A DNA stretch of 64,000 bases from Bacteroidia bacterium. GTDB taxonomy: Bacteria; Bacteroidota; Bacteroidia; Flavobacteriales; Flavobacteriaceae. Below are positions 1 through 7,221 of this stretch, in pieces; position 1 is the first letter of the stretch; every line of letters starts with the position of its first letter. The notes under the pieces were generated by a model that saw nothing but the letters and a program-made list of their open reading frames with translations, did no database searches and was not told the origin of the DNA. A program made the translations under genes and the position numbers. The DNA lies in the NCBI GenBank assembly GCA_030425285.1, contig JAUIAY010000007.1:85836-149835 (forward strand). Reading direction: 5' to 3'.

Positions 1-1
1 A

Positions 2-211
2 TTATTGAACAAACGAGAGTTAAAAAAACTGGAAAAGGAAGTACAAAACACTGGATTGACTATTGTTCCTATCCGATTGTTTATCAATGAAAAAGGTTAT
101 GCTAAATTAGATATCGCTTTAGCAAAAGGTAAAAAGCTCTACGACAAACGTGAAACCATTAAAGATAGAGAAAATAAAGTCCGACTAGACCGTATAAAAA
201 AAAGCTATTAA
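2..211 (+). CDS. smpB: SsrA-binding protein SmpB, C-terminal part
   Basis: This is the last 70 or so codons of SmpB, which binds tmRNA and delivers it to stalled ribosomes for trans-translation. The gene is cut by the left edge and the frame is open to base 2. The family hallmark GLAKGKKLYDKRE-type block is present as ALAKGKKLYDKRE, followed by the basic tail (REnkvRLDRIKKSY) that enters the mRNA path of the stalled ribosome. Full SmpB is about 150 residues, so roughly half is missing. The TTG codon at base 5 is an internal leucine, not a start. The downstream gene begins 16 bases after the stop, on the same strand. Confidence 0.93.
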   Translation, partial: LLNKRELKKLEKEVQNTGLTIVPIRLFINEKGYAKLDIALAKGKKLYDKRETIKDRENKVRLDRIKKSY

Positions 212-227
212 TTTTAAATACAGCATC

Positions 228-755
228 ATGAAAAAAACAACCACTCTTCTATTATTTATTTTTATTTCAGTAGTTGGCTGGGCACAGCACGAACCTAGCC
301 CTTATGCTGACAAAGTAGCTACTTTGGACAGTACTATCAAGACATTATATCAGGTTATTTCTGGAGATAAAGGTGTAGAGCGCGATTGGGACCTATTTAA
401 ATTTTTATTTCACCCTGATGCCAAACTAATTCCCACAGGCAGAAATCAAGAAGGAAAGTACGGAGCTAGATATATAACACCTGGTGATTATATTAAATCT
501 TCAGGAAAATGGTTAGTTGAAAATGGGTTCCATGAAGTGGAAATCAATAGAACTGTTGAAACCTTTGGTCATATTACCCAAGTGTTTAGTACCTATGAAT
601 CCTATTATAACAAAACTGACGAAAAACCTTTTATGCGAGGCATTAATAGTATTCAGCTTATGAATGATGGTACGCGTTGGTGGGTTGTAAACATTTTTTG
701 GAAACAGGAAACTGCCGAAAACCCCATTCCAGATATTTATTTACCAAAAAACTAG
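228..755 (+). CDS. Exported NTF2-like (SnoaL/DUF4440-type) protein
   Basis: A 175-residue protein with an N-terminal signal peptide (MKKTTTLLLFIF..., probable cleavage after GWAQ near residue 20), so it is expected in the periplasm or outside. The remainder has the length and pattern of a single NTF2-like alpha+beta cone: an early helix, a FHPDAKLIP-type strand near residue 65, and a C-terminal strand pair ending WWVVNIFWKQE. No catalytic residues can be assigned and the ligand is unknown. It follows smpB closely but has no obvious functional link to it. Its stop codon shares a CTAG with the stop of the convergent pcm gene. A second exported protein of the same general type lies at 10979-11491. 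Confidence 0.75.
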   Translation: MKKTTTLLLFIFISVVGWAQHEPSPYADKVATLDSTIKTLYQVISGDKGVERDWDLFKFLFHPDAKLIPTGRNQEGKYGARYITPGDYIKSSGKWLVENGFHEVEINRTVETFGHITQVFSTYESYYNKTDEKPFMRGINSIQLMNDGTRWWVVNIFWKQETAENPIPDIYLPKN

Positions 756-1393
756 TTTTTATCCTCCAGAAGTGGCACAAAACGGAACTCGCCAAGTTCA
801 TGCTTTTCAAATTCCTTTGGACCTTTTCTAATAAATAAGGTCATTGTTTGTACCGAATCACCTACAGGAATAACAAGCTTTCCTCCTATGGCTAACTGAC
901 CCATTAATGGTTTTGGCACAAATGGAGCTCCAGCCGTTACAATAATACCATCAAAAGGAGCTTCTTCCTTTAAACCTTTGTAACCATCACCAAAAATGAG
1001 CTTTTTGGGTCTGTATCCTAGTTTTGGCAAAAACTTGCTGGTTTTCTTGAATAGTTCATTTTGTCTTTCAATACTGTAAACCTGCGCGCCCAATTCACAT
1101 AAAACAGCTGTTTGATAGCCACTACCTGTACCAATCTCCAAAATTTTATTGCCTTTTTCAACCCGTAATAATTCCGTTTGAAAAGCAACTGTGTAAGGCT
1201 GCGAAATGGTTTGATCGGCAGCAATTGGAAATGCCTTGTCTTGGTAAGCATGATCCAAAAATCCAGAATCCATAAACAAGTGTCTTGGAATCTTACCAAT
1301 AGCCTCCAAAACATTTTGATCTGTAATTCCTTTGTCCTTAACAGTTTGAACCAGTTTTTGGCGCATGCCTCTATGCTTAAAAGTATCTTTCAA
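752..1393 (-). CDS. pcm: Protein-L-isoaspartate O-methyltransferase
   Basis: A 213-residue class I SAM-dependent methyltransferase that methylates isoaspartyl residues in damaged proteins to start their repair. SAM-binding motif I is LEIGTGSGYQTAVL (about residues 85-98), and the family's substrate-site block QTISQPYTVA sits at 61-70. The closing strand motif is ELGEFRFVPL. The length matches the family. Convergent with the NTF2-like gene; the stop codons overlap. A 117-base gap separates its start from the next gene on the other strand. Confidence 0.95.
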   Translation of the reverse strand: MKDTFKHRGMRQKLVQTVKDKGITDQNVLEAIGKIPRHLFMDSGFLDHAYQDKAFPIAADQTISQPYTVAFQTELLRVEKGNKILEIGTGSGYQTAVLCELGAQVYSIERQNELFKKTSKFLPKLGYRPKKLIFGDGYKGLKEEAPFDGIIVTAGAPFVPKPLMGQLAIGGKLVIPVGDSVQTMTLFIRKGPKEFEKHELGEFRFVPLLEDKN

Positions 1394-1524
1394 TGGGTGG
1401 GTTTTTGAGTGTTAAAATTAATCAAACATTTTAAGCCTAAAAATTAAAAATCAAGCATTTTTTTAAACAAACTTGATTCCTATATTTTATAACCCAATTC
1501 GTTCAAATAAATGGTTAAAAACCT

Positions 1525-1532
1525 TATTTTTG
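1525..1532 (+). promoter_or_regulatory. Candidate -7 promoter box (TATTTTTG)
   Basis: TATTTTTG matches the Bacteroidota -7 consensus TAnnTTTG and lies 17 bases before the ATG at 1550. It is inside the longer reading frame that could start at 1511, so it argues for the later start. I see no TTG at the usual 19-base spacing upstream. Confidence 0.45.
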
Positions 1533-1549
1533 TTGAAAACGACAATTTG

Positions 1550-2509
1550 ATGATAAAAGCTGGTGTTCTAGGTGCTGGTCATCTTGGAAAAATACATTTA
1601 CGATTGCTCCAACAATCCAATAAGTATGAATTAGTTGGATTTTATGATGCCGATGAAGCCAATGCCAAAAAAGTGGAAGCTGAATTTGGATACAAATACT
1701 TTAACTCAATAGATGCCCTTATTGCCGCTGTAGATATGGTTGATATTGTAACACCTACACTATCGCATTACGATTGCGCTAAAAAGGCCATAGCTCAAGG
1801 GAAACATATTTTTATTGAAAAGCCTATTACCAATACGGTTGAAGAAGCTGAAGAAATACGTGAACTTTTGGCGCAGCATAATATACGTGGTCAAGTTGGG
1901 CATGTAGAGCGTTTTAATCCTGCCTTTACAGCTGTTAGGGATAAGATTGAAAATCCCATGTTCATTGAAACGCATCGCTTGGCTGAATTTAACCCAAGAG
2001 GTACAGATGTTCCTGTGGTTTTAGATTTAATGATCCATGATATTGATATTATTTTAAGTGTCGTAAAATCGAAAGTTAAACAGGTTTCTGCTAGTGGTGT
2101 TTCGGTTATTAGTGACACGCCAGACATTGCCAATGCACGTATTGAGTTTGAAAATGGTTGTGTTGCCAATCTTACCGCGAGTAGAATTTCCTTAAAGAAT
2201 ATGCGAAAAACACGTTTCTTTCAAAGAGATGCCTACATTTCTGTTGACTTTTTAGAAAAGAAATGTGAAGTAGTCAAAATGAAAGATGCTCCTGAAGTTC
2301 CAGGTGATTTTGATATGGTACTCCAAAATGCCGAAGGCGTCAAAAAACAAATTTATTTTGATAATCCTGAAATAGCACCAAACAATGCCATTTTAGATGA
2401 ACTGGAAACTTTTGCCCATGCCATTACTACCAACACCAAACCAGTAGTAACCTTACACGATGGTACCGAAGCTTTGCGTGTGGCGACAATGATTATCAAT
2501 CAATTTTAA
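1550..2509 (+). CDS. Gfo/Idh/MocA family NAD(P)-dependent oxidoreductase
   Basis: A 319-residue dehydrogenase of the Gfo/Idh/MocA group, which oxidises or reduces sugar-like substrates with NAD(P). The Rossmann motif GVLGAGHLGKIH opens the protein, and the family motif EKPITN (lysine-proline of the active site) follows near residue 90. The C-terminal half has the usual open sheet dimer domain (HVERFNPAF, IHDIDIIL). The substrate cannot be told from sequence. I chose the ATG at 1550 because the family begins directly with this glycine motif and a -7 box lies between it and the alternative ATG at 1511, which would add 13 residues. Confidence 0.85.
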   Translation: MIKAGVLGAGHLGKIHLRLLQQSNKYELVGFYDADEANAKKVEAEFGYKYFNSIDALIAAVDMVDIVTPTLSHYDCAKKAIAQGKHIFIEKPITNTVEEAEEIRELLAQHNIRGQVGHVERFNPAFTAVRDKIENPMFIETHRLAEFNPRGTDVPVVLDLMIHDIDIILSVVKSKVKQVSASGVSVISDTPDIANARIEFENGCVANLTASRISLKNMRKTRFFQRDAYISVDFLEKKCEVVKMKDAPEVPGDFDMVLQNAEGVKKQIYFDNPEIAPNNAILDELETFAHAITTNTKPVVTLHDGTEALRVATMIINQF

Positions 2510-2558
2510 GAATTAAATATTATTTGAATTACCACGAAAGTGGCAAAAAACCTTTTAT

Positions 2559-3446
2559 ATGAAAAATGTAGCTGTTATTGGAGCTGGAACAATGGGAAAT
2601 GGTATTGCACATACTTTTGCCCAAAACGGATTTAAAGTACAACTTATTGATATTAGTGAAGCTTCCTTAAAAAAAGGCATGGATACCATTGCAAAGAATT
2701 TAGATCGTATGGTGGCCAAAGAAAAAATTACAGAAGATCAAAAAAATGAAACTTTAGGTAATATCACCTCTTTTACCAATATTCCTGAAGGTGTTGAATA
2801 TGCTAGTTTGGTAGTAGAGGCTGCCACTGAAAACGTAGATTTAAAACTTAATATCTTTAGGCAATTGGACGAGGCTTGCCCAGATGACACCATATTGGCA
2901 ACCAATACTTCTTCAATTTCCATCACACAAATAGGTGCTGTTACTTCAAGGCCTGAAATGGTAATAGGCATGCATTTTATGAATCCAGTACCAATTATGA
3001 AACTGGTAGAAATTATTCGTGGTTATAATACCAGTGATGATGTAACAAATACCATCATGGAATTATCAAAGCAGTTGGGTAAAGTTCCAGTAGAAGTTAA
3101 TGATTATCCAGGGTTTGTAGCTAATAGAATTTTAATGCCTATGTTAAATGAATCAATTGAAACATTATACAATGGTGTAGCCGGAGTAAAGGAAATTGAT
3201 ACTGTTATGATGTTGGGTATGGCACACCCAATGGGTCCTTTACAATTGGCAGATTTTATTGGCTTGGATGTTTGCTTATCAATCTTAAACGTGATGTACG
3301 AAGGATTTAAAAATCCAAAGTATGCACCATGCCCATTATTAGTTAATATGGTAAGAGCAGGTAAATTAGGTGTGAAATCAGGTGAAGGTTTTTACGATTA
3401 TTCTGAAAGCAGAAAGGCAGAAAATGTAGCTAGACAATTTTCTTAA
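2559..3446 (+). CDS. 3-hydroxybutyryl-CoA / 3-hydroxyacyl-CoA dehydrogenase
   Basis: A 295-residue NAD(P)-dependent dehydrogenase that interconverts 3-hydroxyacyl-CoA and 3-oxoacyl-CoA in beta-oxidation or in butanoyl-CoA metabolism. The NAD-binding motif GAGTMGNGIAHTFAQNG is at about residues 8-24. The catalytic histidine lies in GMHFMNPVPIMKLVEII, and the C-terminal helical domain starts at NDYPGFVANRILMPM. It is the short stand-alone form (hbd/paaH type), not fused to a crotonase. No other beta-oxidation gene is adjacent, so its pathway is uncertain. The short YcxB-like gene follows after 7 bases. Confidence 0.9.
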   Translation: MKNVAVIGAGTMGNGIAHTFAQNGFKVQLIDISEASLKKGMDTIAKNLDRMVAKEKITEDQKNETLGNITSFTNIPEGVEYASLVVEAATENVDLKLNIFRQLDEACPDDTILATNTSSISITQIGAVTSRPEMVIGMHFMNPVPIMKLVEIIRGYNTSDDVTNTIMELSKQLGKVPVEVNDYPGFVANRILMPMLNESIETLYNGVAGVKEIDTVMMLGMAHPMGPLQLADFIGLDVCLSILNVMYEGFKNPKYAPCPLLVNMVRAGKLGVKSGEGFYDYSESRKAENVARQFS

Positions 3447-3453
3447 AAACCTT

Positions 3454-3915
3454 ATGTTTAAAACAAAAACTTACAACTTATCAAAAAATGAGTATGTCAA
3501 AATCGTAGTTAAAAAGCGTTTTAAAAAGTCTTGGTGGATTTATTTGTTATTAATGGTCTTGGCTATTTTTCATATAAAAAATTTTGGCCATGACAATTTT
3601 TCAACATTCTTTGTGATTTTTGCTTTCTCATATCCTTTGTTAGTAATAATTTGGCTTTATTTTTGGGCAATTTCCAAAGAACAAGATGCCAATTTTGAAG
3701 ATACTAATATGGAATTTGACAAATCCCATTTGTTTTTCAAAAGAAATGGCAATGAAACTAAAATCCCAATAGAAAATATTAAACGAGTAATCTCAAAAAA
3801 TGAATATTGGATGTTATATCTTTCAAAAAGAGAATTTATTTATGTTAAAAAAGATATTTTCTTTTCAGGTGAAGATTATTTAAGTTTTTGTAAATTAATA
3901 AATGTAGAGACTTAA
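3454..3915 (+). CDS. YcxB-like two-helix membrane protein
   Basis: A 153-residue protein with a basic N-terminus, two transmembrane segments (about residues 28-44 and 49-73) and a C-terminal cytosolic part of about 80 residues. The tail matches the YcxB-like pattern of short strands: FDKSHLFFKRNGNETKIPIENIKRV, then YWMLYLSKREFIYVKKD. The family has no known function. It sits between the acyl-CoA dehydrogenase and the DUF1015 gene with gaps of 7 and 1 bases, which suggests co-transcription. Confidence 0.65.
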   Translation: MFKTKTYNLSKNEYVKIVVKKRFKKSWWIYLLLMVLAIFHIKNFGHDNFSTFFVIFAFSYPLLVIIWLYFWAISKEQDANFEDTNMEFDKSHLFFKRNGNETKIPIENIKRVISKNEYWMLYLSKREFIYVKKDIFFSGEDYLSFCKLINVET

Positions 3916-3916
3916 A

Positions 3917-5155
3917 ATGGCTAAAATAATTCCTTTTAAAGCGGTTCGTCCAACCAGAGACAAGGTTAGTTTGGTGGCCTCACGTTCATACCAAACTTAT
4001 ACACAAGCTGAACGTGAAGCACGATTGGACTATAATCCCTTTTCGTTTTTACATATAGTAAATCCTGGCTATAAATATGACCGAGAGATAACTGGTGTTG
4101 AACGTTACCAACTGGTTAGAAATCGTTATCTGGAATTTAAGGAAGATGATATTTTTATTAAAGATCCAAAGGCTTGTTACTACGTTTACAAAATTGTGGA
4201 TAGAGACCAACAGGTTTTTAATGGTATTATAGCAGCAGCAAGCGCGGAAGACTATGAAAAAAATATTATTAGAAAGCATGAAGACACTTTAGCCTACAAG
4301 GAAATAATATTTAAGGATTACTTGAAAACCGTTGGTTTCAATGCTGAACCAGTTTTACTGACCTATCCAGACAATCAAGTTATAGCAACAATCATTGCAA
4401 AAGCTCAAAAGGAACGAGCAGAATTTGAATTTACAACAACCTATAGAGATACGCACTACCTCTGGCCTATTGACAATGCTGATGCTATTGAAATTATTCA
4501 AAAAGAATTTCAAAACATGTCCACAATTTATATAGCAGATGGGCATCATCGTTCTGCTTCTTCCTATCTCCTGTATAAAGATGAAAAATCGCAAAACCCA
4601 AATCATTCGGGTAACGAATCCTATAATTTTTTTATGACTTACTTAATTCCAGAATCGGATTTAAGAATTCATGAATTCAACAGGTTGGTTAAAGATTTAA
4701 ATGGATTGACAAAAGAAGAGTTTCTAATCAAATTGGATACAATTTATCGTATTGAAAATCGTGGTAAAATGCCCTATAAACCATCAAAAAAGCATCATTT
4801 CAGCATGTATTTAGATGGTGAATTCTACTCGCTTTATCTTCGGAAATCCTTATACACATTTGAAACATCATTAGATGCTTTAGATGCACAAATTCTTTTT
4901 AATACTATTTTGGAACCCATCTTGGGCATTACCGATTTGCGAAATGATTTACGTATTATGTACAGCAACGGAAAAAAAGACGTAGTGAATGTAAAAAGTC
5001 AGGTTGATAGCGGTGATTTTGTTGTTGGTTTTGGTATGGTTCCTGTTACTATTGAAGAAATGAAACAAATTGCTGATGATGGACTAAAAATGCCACCAAA
5101 ATCCACATTTATTGAACCCAAGCTGCGAAGTGGCGTGACCATTTATGAGTTTTGA
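3917..5155 (+). CDS. DUF1015 family protein
   Basis: A 412-residue member of DUF1015. The sequence has the family's opening block (IIPFKAVRPTRDKVSLVAS), a PFSFLHIVNP block near residue 45, and the most conserved motif YIADGHHRSASSY near residue 208. The HH pair in a glycine-aspartate context suggests a catalytic or metal site, but no activity is established that I can name. In many Bacteroidota this gene lies next to serC and serA; here those are absent and a YggS gene overlaps or abuts it instead. Confidence 0.85.
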   Translation: MAKIIPFKAVRPTRDKVSLVASRSYQTYTQAEREARLDYNPFSFLHIVNPGYKYDREITGVERYQLVRNRYLEFKEDDIFIKDPKACYYVYKIVDRDQQVFNGIIAAASAEDYEKNIIRKHEDTLAYKEIIFKDYLKTVGFNAEPVLLTYPDNQVIATIIAKAQKERAEFEFTTTYRDTHYLWPIDNADAIEIIQKEFQNMSTIYIADGHHRSASSYLLYKDEKSQNPNHSGNESYNFFMTYLIPESDLRIHEFNRLVKDLNGLTKEEFLIKLDTIYRIENRGKMPYKPSKKHHFSMYLDGEFYSLYLRKSLYTFETSLDALDAQILFNTILEPILGITDLRNDLRIMYSNGKKDVVNVKSQVDSGDFVVGFGMVPVTIEEMKQIADDGLKMPPKSTFIEPKLRSGVTIYEF

Positions 5156-5156
5156 T

Positions 5157-5828
5157 ATGTCTGTTTCCGATAATCTAAAAAATATAAAAAGTAAACTCCC
5201 TAAAGACGTAACTTTAGTTGCCGTTTCTAAAACCAAACCTGTCGACACCCTTATGGAAGCCTACCATGCTGGTCAGCGGATTTTTGGTGAAAATAAAATT
5301 CAGGAAATGGTAGAAAAGCATGAGCAAATGCCCAAAGATATTAAATGGCATATGATTGGCCACGTTCAACGCAACAAGGTAAAATATATGGCGCCATTTG
5401 TAAGTTTGATTCATGGTGTTGAAAACTTTAAGGTGTTAAAGGAAATTGACAAACAAGCTGAAAAACATAACCGAATTATAGATTGCCTGTTACAAATAAA
5501 AATTGCTGAAGAGGATTCTAAATTTGGTATGTCAACCGAAGAAGCTAAAACAATCTTGATTTCAGAGGAATTTAAAGAACTTAATCATGTTCGCATAATA
5601 GGTGTTATGGGTATGGCGACATTCACTGATGATATAAATAAAATTAGCAAAGAATTTAATTTTCTAAAATCAACTTTTGAAAAACTAAAACAATTTCAAA
5701 CTGCAAACTGCAACCTGCAAACTATTTCAATGGGTATGAGTGGTGATTATGAGCTTGCAATATCATGTGGTAGTAATATGGTTAGAATAGGAAGCAGTAT
5801 ATTTGGTGAACGGAACTACACTCATTAA
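5157..5828 (+). CDS. YggS/PLPBP family pyridoxal-phosphate-binding protein
   Basis: A PLP homeostasis protein of about 223 residues with an alanine-racemase-like TIM barrel. The PLP lysine lies in VAVSKTKPVDT near residue 25; other conserved blocks are FGENKIQEM, WHMIGHVQRNK, SKFGMS, and the phosphate-binding SMGMSGDYELAI and VRIGSSIFGER. The family is not known to be an enzyme; it carries and buffers PLP. I prefer the ATG at 5157, 2 bases after the DUF1015 stop, over the ATG at 5145, which would overlap it by 11 bases. Translational coupling with DUF1015 is likely either way. Confidence 0.9.
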   Translation: MSVSDNLKNIKSKLPKDVTLVAVSKTKPVDTLMEAYHAGQRIFGENKIQEMVEKHEQMPKDIKWHMIGHVQRNKVKYMAPFVSLIHGVENFKVLKEIDKQAEKHNRIIDCLLQIKIAEEDSKFGMSTEEAKTILISEEFKELNHVRIIGVMGMATFTDDINKISKEFNFLKSTFEKLKQFQTANCNLQTISMGMSGDYELAISCGSNMVRIGSSIFGERNYTH

Positions 5829-5850
5829 AAAACACAGATAGAATCACTTT

Positions 5851-7221
5851 TTGTACGCAATTTTAGACATAGAGACCACTGGTGGAAAATATAATGAAGA
5901 AGGCATAACCGAGATTGCAATCTACAAGTTTGATGGCCACAAAGTGGTAGATCAATTTATTAGTTTGGTGAATCCAGAACGCGAAATCCAACCATTTGTA
6001 GTCAATCTCACGGGCATTAACAGTAATATGCTCCGTACAGCTCCAAAATTTTATGAAATAGCTAAACGCATTGTTGAAATTACTGACGATTGTATTTTAG
6101 TGGCCCATAACGCTCAATTTGATTACCGCATACTTCGTACGGAGTTCAAACGATTAGGATTTGGGTTTAAGCGTAAAACACTATGTACTGTTGAGTTGGC
6201 AAAAAAACTCATTCCTGGACAAGATTCTTATAGTTTGGGAAAATTAGCACGCTCGTTGGGTATACCTGTGAGCGATAGACATCGTGCTAGTGGTGATGCA
6301 ATGGCCACGGTTAAATTGTTTAAAATGCTACTCTCCAAAGATTTGGAAAAGTTTATTGTTCAAGATGCCATTCGAGTGGAGCCCAAGTATCAAATGGAAC
6401 CCAACTTAAAGCAAATAATCAATGAACTCCCTAATGTAACTGGCATATACTATATCCATAACGATAATGGGGATGTCATTTACATAGGTAAGAGTAAAAA
6501 CATTAAGAGTAGAATAAGTCAACATTTTACAAACACCAGCCCAAAATCCAAAAAATTACAACGTCAAGTATCTGCGGTCACTTACGAAAAAACTGGTAGT
6601 GAATTGGTTGCTTTACTCAAAGAAAGTGAAGAAATCAAAAGAATTAAGCCACTCTTCAACAGAGCTTTAAGGCGTAATTTGTTTACACATGCTCTTTATA
6701 GTTTTACAGACGATCATGGTTATATTAATTTGAAAATTGATAAAGCTGATGGTAGAAAAAAGCCCATTACAACATTTACAAACCGACAAAGCGCCAAAAG
6801 CTTTTTATTTAAAGCAGTAGAAGATTATAGCTTGTGCCAAAAACTCACGGGTCTGTATCCCACAAAAAAAAGTTGTTTTAACTATAACATTAAGTTGTGT
6901 GAAGGTGCCTGTATTCAAAAAGAAAATAGTGAGGCGTACAATTCTCGTGTGTTGACTTTAATTTCAAAAAACAGTTATGATAATCAAAATATGGTTGTAA
7001 TTGACAGAGGTCGCGACATTGATGAACGCAGTGCCATTTTGATTGAAAATGGTGTTTTTAAAGGACTTGGTTATTTTGATTTAAATTATCAAATAACCAA
7101 TATTGATGTTTTAAGAACTGTAATTACTCCTATGCAGAACAATCGTGATGCACAGCATATTATTCAAAGCTATATTAGAAAAAACAAGAAACTTAAAATA
7201 ATAAATCTTAACCTTGAATGA
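5851..7221 (+). CDS. DEDDh exonuclease fused to a GIY-YIG nuclease domain
   Basis: A 456-residue two-nuclease fusion. Residues 1-165 form a DnaQ/epsilon-like 3'-5' exonuclease with acidic residues D6 and E8 (LDIETT), D91 (HNAQFD) and H144/D149 (HRASGD), the DEDDh set. Residues about 195-275 form a UvrC/Cho-like GIY-YIG endonuclease (GIYYI at 198, YIG at 211, R221). The C-terminal 180 residues contain four or five cysteines (SLCQ, KKSCFNYNIKLCEGAC), as in Cho-like proteins. A DNA repair role is likely. Translation starts at TTG, directly at the exonuclease strand. It ends overlapping the next start by 4 bases. Confidence 0.88.
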   Translation: MYAILDIETTGGKYNEEGITEIAIYKFDGHKVVDQFISLVNPEREIQPFVVNLTGINSNMLRTAPKFYEIAKRIVEITDDCILVAHNAQFDYRILRTEFKRLGFGFKRKTLCTVELAKKLIPGQDSYSLGKLARSLGIPVSDRHRASGDAMATVKLFKMLLSKDLEKFIVQDAIRVEPKYQMEPNLKQIINELPNVTGIYYIHNDNGDVIYIGKSKNIKSRISQHFTNTSPKSKKLQRQVSAVTYEKTGSELVALLKESEEIKRIKPLFNRALRRNLFTHALYSFTDDHGYINLKIDKADGRKKPITTFTNRQSAKSFLFKAVEDYSLCQKLTGLYPTKKSCFNYNIKLCEGACIQKENSEAYNSRVLTLISKNSYDNQNMVVIDRGRDIDERSAILIENGVFKGLGYFDLNYQITNIDVLRTVITPMQNNRDAQHIIQSYIRKNKKLKIINLNLE

